This document shows, one piece after another, positions 36,791 through 61,514 of a stretch of 64,000 nt of DNA; the first letter of the stretch is position 1; each line of letters opens with the position of its first letter. Made by a program: the position numbers and the translations under genes. The notes under the pieces were generated by a model. That model was not told the origin of the DNA. It was given only the letters and a program-made list of their open reading frames with translations, and did no database searches. Source of the stretch: Ornithodoros turicata (lineage: Eukaryota > Arthropoda > Arachnida > Ixodida > Argasidae); the NCBI RefSeq assembly GCF_037126465.1, contig NC_088210.1, positions 24,825,511 to 24,889,510 of the forward strand. The letters are read 5' to 3'.

Positions 36791-38644
36791 TTTAAAGCTC
36801 CTGTGCTCGCGGTTCTCGATAAACTTGCCGTCGTCCGTGCCAGGACAAACTTGCAGGGTTGGAACGACACTGGTTGCTTCTAACGCACATATAATAAAAA
36901 CAGCTAAAAGATAGTCGTAGGCACTGTCACTTCTTAATGCACAAGAAGCGCGTCGAGCATAGAAAAATGTTACAAAGTTACTCTTCGTCGACCTGCCAGT
37001 TCTCAAAGACTGGACAGGGGACTGGAGCATTCGCATCACGTGCCACTCTCCTCTCCAATGCGTCACAGGAGATGCGTCTATGCAAGGACGAATAAGTGTT
37101 GCAACAAACACTTGGACAGAAAAAAAAAAAAAGAAGACAAAGAAACGAAAAGAGTACACACGGAAGACTGTGGCCAACATGGGCACAGTGCCTCACCTTG
37201 CACGACACCTTTTTCTTTTGCTATAGCCTCAAGTGGTTGCAAGCTGCTTTCAGTACAGTTAACGAGGAAGTTTATATGTTGACGCAATATGATTGTTTCG
37301 ATCGGTTCGGTTTAGCGTCACGAGACAAATGTGGTTCCTGCTCTGCAGGTATGACCAGTTTCGCCCGGGAGAGGACAAAGGCAGGCCCTGGAATAGGGGC
37401 TTCTAGCTCAGAAAACCCCGAAAGAAATACCCAAAAGGAAACGACATAACCAGTCAGGCAAAGGAAGTAACTTTATAAAAAATGAAGAAGTGCTGAGGAC
37501 ATTTAATTTTTTTTTTTTTCATTTTGTTTCGAAAGCCGGTTCAGGTCATAACTACCTGGTTAGAGCAACACAATGGTCAGTTACACAGATTGATCTGATA
37601 CATAGCGAACCAAATCAAAACCACGTTGACTACACGGCTGAATCCACGCTGTTCAGACACGTCTCTACGTGCCGACCATACTTTGGGATCATGAGTTGCT
37701 CGTGAAACTGTGCGTCGTCAAGACAGCTTTATCGAAGCAGCTTCACGTCACGAAAGACCTGATTACAAAATACAACTCAGGTGCAAAACCATTTTAACAC
37801 TATGTAGCACAGAAAAGATGAGAGTCCTACTGAGATAGTTGCACTTTAGTACCCCTTCAACTGTGCACAGGAAGCAACGCCCTCAGCAAAACGATGGATT
37901 GCTGGGGGGCAACAGGCGTACGAGAGAAAACAAAACTGAATGACGGTCTTCCCTAAGGTGGCCAGGAATGCTTTCCTTGCCAAGTGGTTAGGACGACCGC
38001 GGCGAATGTCGGCACAAGTCACTCCAGGACCTATACTGGCTTTCTAGCAGGCATGTGGACAACCCGATACTCAGGGAAGCCCACACCGTGCACGCGGTAA
38101 GAAAATTCAGTAAAAGTTTATTATGGGAAAGTAAACAGAAGTGGACCGCAGTGTCTGGGCCTCCATGACGACGATTTTTGGCAGAGCCGAAACAAAAATT
38201 TTGTTGCAAAGGCGTTTAGGTGCGATAGCATTCCTGTGGTACCCCAGGATATTCTGTGCGACGTAACGCGGTAAACTGACAAGTAACGCGGAGTGGCAAT
38301 AGATCGCGCCGCGGGTACCGCACTGGAGCAGCCTATGCGTGGCGCAGTCGGCGAACTCGCCGGGCGGTTCACTGCCAGCGCGAGCCGCGGCGCACTATCT
38401 CAGATCTGTGCCAGTAGCGCAGCCAGAAAAATAGTTCGGGATGGTTTCTAAGGGAACTTTAAATGGAGGAGAGGATTTCACCCTCGTTTTCCCTCTCCCA
38501 AATGCACTACCAAAGGTACGATTTCAGGGGGATTTGAACCCTCGAAACACCAACTCTGGCTACGACACTTGGCTGCGCGTTCAGGAGTGCCTCACAGAGT
38601 ATAACACCCGTAATGTGCGCTGCGTTTTACTACAAAGGGTGGTC

Positions 38645-38930
38645 ATGGGAAGAAAACGGCTTCCCACCGAAGAACAGGATATCGAGCAGATGAAAAAACA
38701 TGTCAGGGCGCCGCGAGAGAAACATGCGAGAGAGCCTCCTGAGCAGTAACAGCGACATCTTGCTTCGTTGCGGGCCTATCGACGAAGAGGATGAACGACG
38801 CGCCAAGCACGTTGCTGTGCAACGAAAGCGGAGTGTGCATGTGGAAGCGGATCTTCAGTTTCAACGGCAATTCGTGAACACCCTGTTCAGTGCTTGATTG
38901 TTTGTGATTGGTTAATGACATTTAGAAGGT
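38645..38930 (+). pseudogene. Decayed Helitron-like N-terminal coding fragment (tentative)
   Basis: From ATG 38645 the frame reads MGRKRLPTEEQDIEQMKK and then REKHAREPPEQ before a stop. After a frame change, RCGPIDEEDERRAKHV and HVEADLQFQRQFVN follow, and a further shift gives CSVLDCL, a stop, then LVND. The charged repeat-like start followed by a QRQFVN...CSV.D.L pattern resembles the N-terminal region of Helitron-type helicase proteins abundant in tick genomes, with CSVCDRLW as the expected motif. At least two frameshifts and two stops show that it is dead. The family link rests on memory of the pattern, not on a search. Confidence 0.35.
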
Positions 38931-40479
38931 GCGAGCTGAGTGGGCATCCTGAAGTGTTTCCAGAATTTAAAACTGTCCGCGTGATTTCTTATTGAGCGGA
39001 TCAGCAGCAATCGCATTACGCCTTGCTGACCGCCATTTCTTCTTTTTTTTTTTTCTGTCTGATGGTTTGAGCACAGACGTTCAATGGGTGGGTTGCAGGT
39101 AGCACACATAAGGTACTCCTGACGTTTGTTCGTGAATAAAACTGTTTTAGGATGCAATGTATTGCATAATTTCACATTATGAATGAAGGGATCTTGATTC
39201 GGAGTTCTAAATGTCACGCAGAATTTGCTTGAGAGTTTGAAATAAATATTCAATGAAATAATAATTGCCACTTGCAGAAATAAAAAGTGCAAACTATTCA
39301 TGAAGAGAGAGTGCAATAAATGGCACACAAACAAAACAGGTACTCTATGGATGTGATAAACTAGCACAAACGCAGGCGAGGTGGTGGGGGAACTCCATAA
39401 TGTAAAAAAGGCCGAGCCCTTCTGAGCCAACTTTTACATTATGGCGCTCCATAGATATGCATATTATTACAATGAATATGGCAATCTTTTAATCAATGTT
39501 ACACCATGCTGCCAAGTAAAAAATAAATAAATAAATAAAAAAAGGACACGTTTCATCCGAAACGCTGCTGCAGGAAAGGGCATCAGCACCGCTTTTGCCC
39601 TGTAGAGGTGACATTTCACTGGTTTTCTTTTTCCCTTATTAATGCTAGCTACAGCAAAAATGAGGACAGGAGACACTGGCAGCAAATGGCTATCCTTGCT
39701 CATTTAATTTCTGTCTGCATTTTTTTAAACACGTGGTTTTAGAAAAGAATGCACATCACTAGTGGTCACAGAAACGTACGTTGCAGCAGGGGAGTGAGCA
39801 CTACAAGAAGGTGGCAATTATGACTATGTAAGGTTATATACAAACGGCGCTATATATAAAATAACTTCTCTGCAGATGACCTTGCATGTTAACTGCCCAT
39901 GTACTTGTGGGTAAAAATAAATAATTGTACTCCAAAAACAGGGTGACACAAGTTACAAGAACACTGTGTATAACATTCCTTGAAAAGAGAATATTGTTAA
40001 AAGAATTCGATACAGGGACACAAGACATAACAGACAGTGAATGTCAAAGAAAAAGTGGCATATGTACAGAAAACATGCACTGCCTATAGTCCAGAGGCGT
40101 ATGCACTGTACACGGCAGAAACTACACACACATCCTTCAGGTGCTCCGCCGAGAATGTGGGGAGGAAATGATGCATTGATGTTTCAACATCCCAAAGTGT
40201 ACACTATGTCAAGTGATCTCGTAAAAGAGAACATTCTACTTTGGAGCACAGTAACGTATTGGCGTACACCACTTTTATCAAACCACGCACACCCGTTTTT
40301 GCGATCATGCTTTTCACGTGCCAATATCTTGAAATGCATCTGCCACCAGTGAGCACTTATCAATTTCTTTTTCTTTTCTACCTTACGAGCTACATTAATC
40401 TTTTACTTAATTCCTCTCTTCCATTCACACGCAGCATCTACAAGCATAAGGAACAATTTCCCGCTGGATGGCCGTAATT
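38931..40479. other. 3' flank of Kdm2, probable 3' UTR in part
   Basis: No gene of its own. On the minus strand an ATTAAA lies at 39708-39703 and an AATAAA at 38122-38117; neither is near the Kdm2 stop, so the 3' UTR end is unresolved. An (AAAT)n tract lies near 39520-39540. Confidence 0.35.
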
Positions 40480-53970
<13,491 letters not shown>

Positions 53971-54007
53971 GATCGTCTGTCACAACGGCTGTGTTTTGGG
54001 AGCTTTG

Positions 54008-54042
54008 ATTGGATAACGGGCCAGGAAGGTTAATATGGCGGC
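54008..54042 (-). promoter_or_regulatory. Kdm2 promoter motifs: CCAAT box and YY1-type site
   Basis: ATTGG at 54008-54012 is a CCAAT box in the Kdm2 direction, about 40 bases before its ATG. AATATGGCGGC at 54032-54042 fits the AANATGGCGGC pattern bound by YY1/Pho proteins. There is no TATA box, as is usual for housekeeping promoters. Motif evidence only. Confidence 0.4.
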
Positions 54043-54765
54043 TGCAGTGTCACTAAGGGGCCCCGCTATCCAAGTATAGGGACGCGACATAGCTACACTC
54101 TTTTCAGTGCCTAAACGGTTCACCGCGCGGAGTTTCATCCATGACAAGGTCTGACGCGCAACCCAGAGACTGATGATGTGCCAAAATCTATCTCCCGCTA
54201 TTTTTTGTCATATTCAGACGTTCTCACGTTTGCAAACACCAAAAATTCGAACAGCGCACAGCTTTTATGGTTGCATATACCAAGTTTCGGTTTCCAAACC
54301 AAGAAAGGCCTGAGTGTTGGCACACACAAACTCGGAATCATTGCAAAATATTTCTGAAAGAAACATTTTGACGGGTCTCGAACGAAAGCCAGTCAGCCCG
54401 CAAACGTTCGATAAACAAGCGTATCCACGGCGCAACCAGCGGAGGTTAGGGTTGCCACTTCTACGGATTTCACCCGAACCGTTCGGAAATTCAAGGCTTG
54501 CGTTCCATGACCGGGTGAAGGTGTAATCCGGACGTCAAATGTTCGGAAATTGGCGAGTTAAAAACCTTACAACTTGAGTTTTGCGTCATTGTCACCAGAG
54601 ATTGAGCGATACCTAAATTAAGCAATCAAAGCTACGTTGAGCTACGTTATTACAACCCCCGTACCCAGAGCTTAGCGTTCAGGTCTCAAGAATTTGATAC
54701 AGTCCCTTACAACCCACTTCGTCCAAGCCAAGACGGTATATGCACTATGCAGACGTTTCGGTACC

Positions 54766-54815
54766 GGACACTTCGGTACACGGACGTCGGTACAAGTCCG
54801 TGTACCGAAATGTCC
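54766..54815. repeat. 20-bp-arm hairpin
   Basis: GGACACTTCGGTACACGGAC at 54766-54785 is inverted at 54796-54815 with one mismatch, leaving a 10-base loop. No transposon end is evident around it. Confidence 0.8.
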
Positions 54816-56008
54816 TAGAGCCAACCAAACAGGGCAAAAAAGGGAGTCAGGCGTGACAGGCCCAACAGTAACATCTCCCCATAGTTTGAGATCGTTCATA
54901 CAACACTGGCACAATGGAAATTAAATTGACAGGACCAATAAAAAATGCGACCTTTTGCATTCCAGCCGGCCAATCAGGGGCCTTCCTGCTTGTCTCGCCC
55001 CTCGGCGTGTCCCGACTTCTACTGGTTTTCCGCCTGACGCCCAGTTATTTGTAGTCTGAAATAACTAAAGTAACTTTTAGTTAAAACTTTTTTATTATAT
55101 AGATATTTATATTTCGTAAACTTTTGGTCACTATCGTGTTGGAGAGCTTCACGCAAGTTGAGGGGATTGTATTTTGTCACCAGCAGCGACAATCACCTCT
55201 TCTCATGTGCCACTACTCATTGAGCTCGTGATCTAGCTTTCCCGAAGTTTTCTCGAAGATCGCCCTATGCAGGGCACTGAGGGCAGACAAGGTAGCGTAG
55301 ACGCAGGCAAGCTGCTGGATCATATCCATGATGAGCAAAGCCTAGGGAGCCACGACACACAGAAGAGACGACACTCGTATGTGTGTAGTGGTTCTTTGAT
55401 CAAGCTCCCTCAAGCTCAGACTCTACTCATCATGGATATGCTGGGTGCCTTGCCCTCTCAAGGAGGGTGGGGCTTCGCTTAATTTCAAATCAAAGCATTT
55501 GGGATTCAGAGAATGATGCTAGTTCCATCAGCCGTTCGTTTCGGTAATGGCGTAGTTTGACGAAAATACTATGAAAAGGAGATTGGCGCTCATGCTGATG
55601 TTACTTTTGCCAGGACAGCTTTCAGCTAGGTGGTTTTTAAGTCCAAAGTGCAATGGAAAAGAAACGAACAGCTGGAAGCTACATAGGAATAAAGAACTGC
55701 GCAGTCTTGGGAAAAGTCCGAGCCTTGCTGCAGCGTAGGAGACGAAAACGTCGTAGTAGCAAAACAACACACATGTTTATATGTACAAGATGGAAAGTAA
55801 GAGCACTGCCGTGATGGTGGCATCGAGGATGACCTACTGCCACAGCGCGCGGAAGACGCGCACAAGAGGCGCAAGCCAATCCGATTCCGAAGCCGAACTC
55901 AACGCACGTGCCAGACAATTAACGGGCAGCTGCTGGTTATCTAGTGGTTATTGGTGAAATTACACTAATTGTGTTAATTTAAGCTGGTGTAGATGCGAAG
56001 AGAGAGAG

Positions 56009-56076
56009 GTAACCTTTCCTTCGGTTTGAGGGAAAAGAGACGTCTCTTCCCCCCTCAAACTGGATGAAACGTTACC
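56009..56076. repeat. Loopless 68-nt hairpin
   Basis: GGTAACCTTTCCTTCGGTTT then GAGGG...AGAGACG folds onto CGTCTCTT...CCCTCAAAC then TGGATGAAACGTTACC. The centre AGAGACGTCTCT is a perfect palindrome, so there is almost no loop. Confidence 0.75.
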
Positions 56077-57669
56077 ATATTGGTATAGAGCATTTTTATT
56101 GGGCTTTTATTACTACGGTTCTTACGGGGATGTCAGTTGCTATTGTTCCTCCATTCCTTCTGGGTTTTGCACCGCAGAAATAAACGAAGCGACGACATAA
56201 AATGGGTACGCGGGGACAACATAAAAAGTCCCTCAGCAAAACAGCAATTAAAGGGAAAAAAGGGGCCGCTTCTTCCCTGTGGTAACCTTCAGGCGCAGTC
56301 GTCCACTTTGACCATGGCCACAGTCGAACGAAACCACAAGGGAGAGTAGGAGGAACGACAATGGATTAGGCGGCATGGCTTTGACGTGCCTTAAAAGAAG
56401 ACTTCACCGGCACATTGCTGGGGGCTGTGCACACTTCTGTATCTATGGCACCTTTACGGGGACATGTGCCTCGAGCTGCTCGAATTATTTTCCATCCCCT
56501 CGAGTGGGTGCATTTTTGTACAGCACCAAGAAGCCATTCTATACAATGATGCAACCTTGCATGATTTGCACTTTTGCCTCTCTCTCTCTCTCGTCATTTT
56601 ACTGTCGGTGGATATGACAGGCAACTTTTTCACAGCAGCACCATGTAGGGAAAGCGCGTGTACAGGGTAGTGGACAAATCCTTCGACGTCCTTCCTGTGG
56701 TCAGTGCGTGAAGTGCTGCAGTGATATGCGCCCATTTGCAATTGAATTTCCAATACCCTGTGCTGCCTGGGGAGGAATGGGGGGGGGGGGTCTATATGGC
56801 AAAACTGAAGGCCATGAACCTGCAAAATGCAACACCATCATGCTCGGGTGTCGGCAACTTTTAGAGCGCGAAATCTAAAACCGAAACTCTGACGCCAGGG
56901 AAGCAGCACTGGGATGCGCCGATTAATATACCTACCTGTGGACAGGAACCACACTTCGTTGGTTACTTTGTCTAGATTAGCAGGAATCATGCTAGTCATT
57001 GGTCGGAGCTCTTGATACTCAAACCGTTCTTAGTATACACATTAGGACAAGGCTGCTACAGCAAGTTCACGCAAGTTCATTCAGGAACAATTCACCGGAA
57101 CACAGCGACGGTAACGCTTCCGAAGCTCTGTGATTCATGTATGTTGTGTTCATATAGGAGTTTCAAATGTTACAAGCTTGTCTATTTAATTCAATGCCCA
57201 TTGCGCGCAGACGGAGATGCAGATGTAGCAAGCCGAGGCTCTCCTGCAAGCACTGAAAATACGTCGCATTGTAGGAACGCGTCCGTTCTGTCTTGGACAA
57301 CACAGGACCACGCTTGCTGTGATTAAAAACTGTAGTGAACAACAGGTATTTTTTTGAAGCCCCTGCACGATTCTCAGTCCAAAATGGCTGCGAAGCCCAC
57401 AGCATAACAACTACTTTCAATGCACCAAGACGACTGTGCAAGCGGTGGTAAGTGTACGCACCAGTTTGCGACGCTCCTCTGTGTCGTCGTCCATGTTTGG
57501 CGGCGATAGAAGTTGCAGCACCGCAGAGAAGCACGCAGAACTCACAGAAAACTCACGCGGCGCGGTACGAATCCCTCAAACTTGCAAGCTTGTGCATTGT
57601 TACTCAGTGCGTGCGTGACTGGAGGTGTACGGATCATGACGAGTTTGACGACATCACACGCCTTCTCGG

Positions 57670-57679
57670 GTCACGTGAC
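57670..57679. promoter_or_regulatory. GTCACGTGAC palindromic E-box upstream of Orai
   Basis: A perfect ten-base palindrome around CACGTG, about 500 bases upstream of the Orai start codon. Established: this is the consensus of CLEAR sites bound by TFEB/MITF-type bHLH-zip factors, and USF and Myc/Max bind the core. Function here is inference. Confidence 0.35.
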
Positions 57680-58174
57680 GACGCAGCTGGCCGTATACGT
57701 CTACCGAGGCTGTATATCATTATGCTTAGTGTAATCCACAATCACTTGTGAACTCTGTTTGCCGTGACATTGTAAGGTCTCCCGTTATCTATTTATGTTC
57801 GCAGACACTAAATATCTGACGGAATTGATTCGAGTTATTGGAATATGTGCTTGACTGCACATGGGGATCGGACGCTAGTCGTATAAGCTTAAGGATGTCC
57901 CGCATTTTCCGTGTGTTGTTGCGACGGAAGCCTGTCCGTTTACTTATCATTTTTCTGTCCGTATACGTGCCATAAATGAAGTCAGCGACTGAGTTTGCTG
58001 ATGACTTCCACAGTGCCAAACTGCCTGTGCTAACATATGTGTTGTTATTGTGCCATCATAATGATTTGTGTATATTCTCAGAGACAGCTCTGACCCTGTA
58101 AACATACCAATACCTATGCACTCCCTGTGTGTACTTAGAATCTCGGCTAATTAGATCTTGGAGTGTCGTTTCTC

Positions 58175-59770
58175 ATGAATATTCCACGCGGTGCAGAAAT
58201 ACTTTGGACCGACTCTATAGGTGATCGCCCGAATGTTGTGCAGGAACTTGTGATCCAATCTTTTGTGAGGGAGATGAGTAAACCAGAGAACAACATCCAT
58301 GCTCTTTCTTGGCGAAGACTGCACCTCAGTAGAGCGAAACTCAAGGCATCCAGTAGAACGTCAGCACTGCTCTCGGGATTTGCAATGGCAAGTGTATTTA
58401 TGGCCGCAATGTACGGTGTTGTTACTGCAAAGCGTCACGTTGAATAACAAGCTTCTTGTTGAGGTTTGTGATAGTCTATGGCTGGAACTATAGTAAACTA
58501 TAGCTTACTTCGAGTGAGGAAAAACAAAGTACGAATGAGATCCACTCTTTTATATCCATGTGCTTTGGAAAATATTTTGACAGTGTCCATTCGTCAGAGA
58601 AACGTTATTGCTCAGTCCATATCAATAGTACTGCCACTGTGCTCCTGAACGTGTGCTTTATGAGTGACGTGTTCAAGTTAACACAGGAAATTACTGATAA
58701 CATCGCATAGGTCCACAGGAATGCCAATATTATTGTTCGACCACATCAGAACAATGTAAAGTCTAAAATGAGCCTCAAGAAATGTGCAGTTCATTTAGTA
58801 GATACAAGTTAACTATAATCGTTATGAAGGATGGGAATTTTTTTTAGATGAGAGCAACAAAACAGACGACACTTGCCTTTCCATCTACTCTGTAAACTGT
58901 TGAGAGGTAGCAAGTAGTTTGTTGTGCCTCTTGTTTGGAGAAATGCATTAGGACAAGTTTTTGATTTGCACTTTCAATAAAAATAGCTGTGGGCCAGCAA
59001 TTAAAATTGGCCATGTCACTTTATGACAATATGAGAACTACAGGTTCCTGACCAGAAAACAAATCAGAGAACAGGAGCACTTCTCAAGCTCCATCATTGC
59101 AGGTTAACCCCATCGGGAGTCCAGTACTAGCTCCGAATATGTTCCTTTTAGCTTTTACACTTTCGTTAGCAGCCTCTTTTTTTCTAGCAAGCATGTACAA
59201 GGGAGAGGTTTTCCTTACGCAAGTTAACCGGAATTCTACAACGGTTATTTTTTTTCTGCCCGACAGGTTGCTATGGTGGAGATAAACCTCAGCAGCAAGG
59301 TACCAGAAGGACTGCTCATCGCATTCAGCATCTGCACGACACTGCTCGTTTCCGTGCACATGCTCGCACTCATGATCTCTACGTGCATCTTACCGAATCT
59401 GGAAGCCGTCGCGAGCGTGCACGGAATAGCTTCAGTCTCGGAATCCCCCCACGAGAAGATGCACATGTACATAGAGACAGCGTGGGCTTTCTCCACAGTC
59501 TTCGGCATACTGCTCTTCATGGCCGAGATTGCCATTCTTGCCTGGGTCATCTTTTACGAGTACTCAGAGAATGCGGCCTTGGCTGCGACCATTATACTCA
59601 TACCTGTAGCGATCGTCTTCATTGTCTTTGCCGTTCATTTTTATCGCCAGTTGGTGACCCATAAGTTTGAGCAGTCTGTCATGAATGTCCAGGAGCTAGA
59701 GAATATGGTCAACAGACTTCAGAACGACGATAGCATGGCTGTTAATGGATCATCAGTGTTAAATGTCTGA
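58175..59770 (+). CDS. Orai: Orai store-operated calcium channel subunit
   Basis: Two exons, 58175-58387 and 59267-59770, give 238 residues. Orai subunits form the hexameric CRAC channel in the plasma membrane, opened by STIM when ER calcium falls. Seen: the cytosolic extension into TM1, [20 protein letters not shown] at 44-63, nearly identical to other Orai proteins; pore glutamate E76 in VAMVE, equivalent to human E106; TM2 about 86-109; TM3 about 143-166 with E158; TM4 about 173-197; then [13 protein letters not shown] and a C-terminal helix up to about 222 for STIM binding. The first in-frame ATG after an upstream stop (58148) is used. The only splice that keeps frame is ATG|GCAAGT to CCCGACAG|GTTGCT, a GC-AG intron of 879 bases. 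The N-terminus is shorter than in human ORAI1, and the TM1-TM2 and TM3-TM4 loops are short. Confidence 0.93.
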
Positions 59771-60682
59771 CCATGGGAAGGAACTGATGACAGCGTGATT
59801 ACATGTATAAAGTATTTCGAGGGCATTTTAGTTTGTTTTGTGCTGACTTGTATAAAGCGAGCTTTTTACTTGAAAGTGCAGTAGAGGCAGACATTGAGGA
59901 TGGATAGCACTGGAATCTGTGCCTGGTGTATTGTGCCAAAGGAACTTCAAATCTCGAATTAATATTGAACAGTAGTGGAGTTACTGGCTTTCTAAATGGC
60001 TAGACGTAGTACTCTGTAATGGTACATGCTCGTCCTGCAGACACATCTCAGTACTTCTCTAAAAATAGCTTTCTACGATGCAATTTGCTGATGCTATCAA
60101 AATGTATGTTGGTGCGATCTGGTTTATGTTGCTTGGTCTTCACTGCCGTCCGCAGTTTTGCGGTTCTGCAATAGGTTGAGGCCATTGTGTGCTGCCCGTT
60201 AACCTGGAACTGAGTGCTATTTGAATTATCAAAGATAGGATGAGAGAACTGCATGAACTTAGTGAAGGAACAGAGATTCATAAGCGGGCAGAAACAGGTA
60301 GACGCAAGGTACTGTTGTTTGAAATGTTTGAGAGCTTGAAATTTTGATCTCCTTTGGCTCAGTGCGTGATAGTTTATATTTAAAAAAAAAAATCCAGTCA
60401 ACCCTTGTGACACCATTTTAGGGACCAGATAGGCTTCTTTGGTCTACGAATCCAACATTACATTATAGCTGCAGAAAAAAAGCTTTTCTGCATGGATCAT
60501 TGAAACTATTAATAAGTACAAACGGTAACTTAGCTTTCGAGATATGTAAGCAAACAGTGCTGATACCTCCTTTACTGGTGTCTTGTACATTTTCGGACAA
60601 CAGCGACGGCTTTCGCTAATTTATTCTGTTATTTCAACACTAAAACAAAAGAATAGCCTGCTGCTAAGCGGGATGATATCAT
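59771..60682 (+). other. Orai 3' UTR (inferred)
   Basis: No gene of its own; short frames on either strand lack support. Runs from the Orai stop to the first good polyadenylation signal. Confidence 0.45.
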
Positions 60683-60688
60683 AATAAA
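60683..60688 (+). terminator. Polyadenylation signal of Orai
   Basis: AATAAA followed by a GT/T-rich stretch (GGTGTTACCAATGTTTTTTC) about 30 bases on. A second AATAAA at 60914-60919 abuts the MITE and is a weaker alternative. An AATAAA inside the intron near 58976 could give intronic polyadenylation. Confidence 0.5.
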
Positions 60689-60921
60689 ACTTCCATGTTG
60701 TCACAGCCTGGTGTTACCAATGTTTTTTCATGCACAGGTATAGGTAGCTTTCATTTCTGCCTTATGCCCATAACAAAGACCATGCCGAGCATTAGGCAAT
60801 GGCAAGCAATGTTAAGAATACTATGGCACAATGGGATTGCGATTGACACAAAGCTCTTTTAAAACCAATGAATTCCGTTCCTTTTATGTTCCATGTTTAC
60901 CACCCACTAAAGTAATAAACT

Positions 60922-61514
60922 AGGGATGTGCCAACGGAATCCTTGAATCCTGGGCAGGGATTCAGGAATCCGAATCCCAGTGCCCAAAATGGTGAATCGA
61001 ATCTTTCGAATCCACCAACTACGTTTACTTGTTTCATTTTCAAATTGGCGCTTCCAAAGTCCGCCGAAAGCCTCATTGGCCGATGGCTGTTTTCTTGTTT
61101 GTTTGTTTACATTGCTCTGTACTCAAAAGAGTTCAGGCAGGAACTATTACTTTACAGATTTAAGAGTAACATGGGTTTGCTTTTGATTGTTGCTTAGGTT
61201 CATGGAAATAATTCAGACTCGAGAATTTACGTATTTCGAGTAGTCGATGAAAAACATGTTAAATAAATTACGTTTAAGAATAACTAGTACTATATGGGTA
61301 TATTTTCTCCTGAAACTGAACTATTATTTAATTTGTTTTTCATTAAACAAAGGTATCATATTCTGCTTAAGAACACTTTGCAGTAGAAGTTTTTTTTTTC
61401 CCTGGCTTTTTAAACCCTTTTTAAGGAAAGGATTCGAATGATTCGTGGATTCGCAGAACCTTCCTTGGATTCGGATTCGGATTCGGAAAATTCTGGATTC
61501 GTCCCATCTCTATA
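60922..61514. mobile_element. MITE with GGATTCG-rich ends
   Basis: TAGGGATGTGCCAACGGAAT then CCTTGAATCC at the left is the imperfect inverse of GGATTCGGATTCGG...TCTGGATTCGTCC then CATCTCTATA at the right. Both ends repeat GAATCC words; the interior is AT-rich. Non-coding frames only. It lies just past the Orai gene. Confidence 0.7.

Larger units (their letters stand above)
54043..57669. other. Intergenic between Kdm2 and Orai
   Basis: No gene is firmly supported. Contains two compact hairpins (54766-54815, 56009-56076), an imperfect inverted repeat around ATATCCATGATGAG at 55325 and CTCATCATGGATAT at 55425, and a run of 10 G near 56780. An ATG at 57494 on the minus strand could open a short exon (see findings). 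Confidence 0.4.

Noticed and set aside
58388..58447. Single-exon reading of Orai ending ...TAKRHVE
   Set aside because: It would lack the pore glutamate and TM2-TM4, all of which follow in phase after the intron at 59267.
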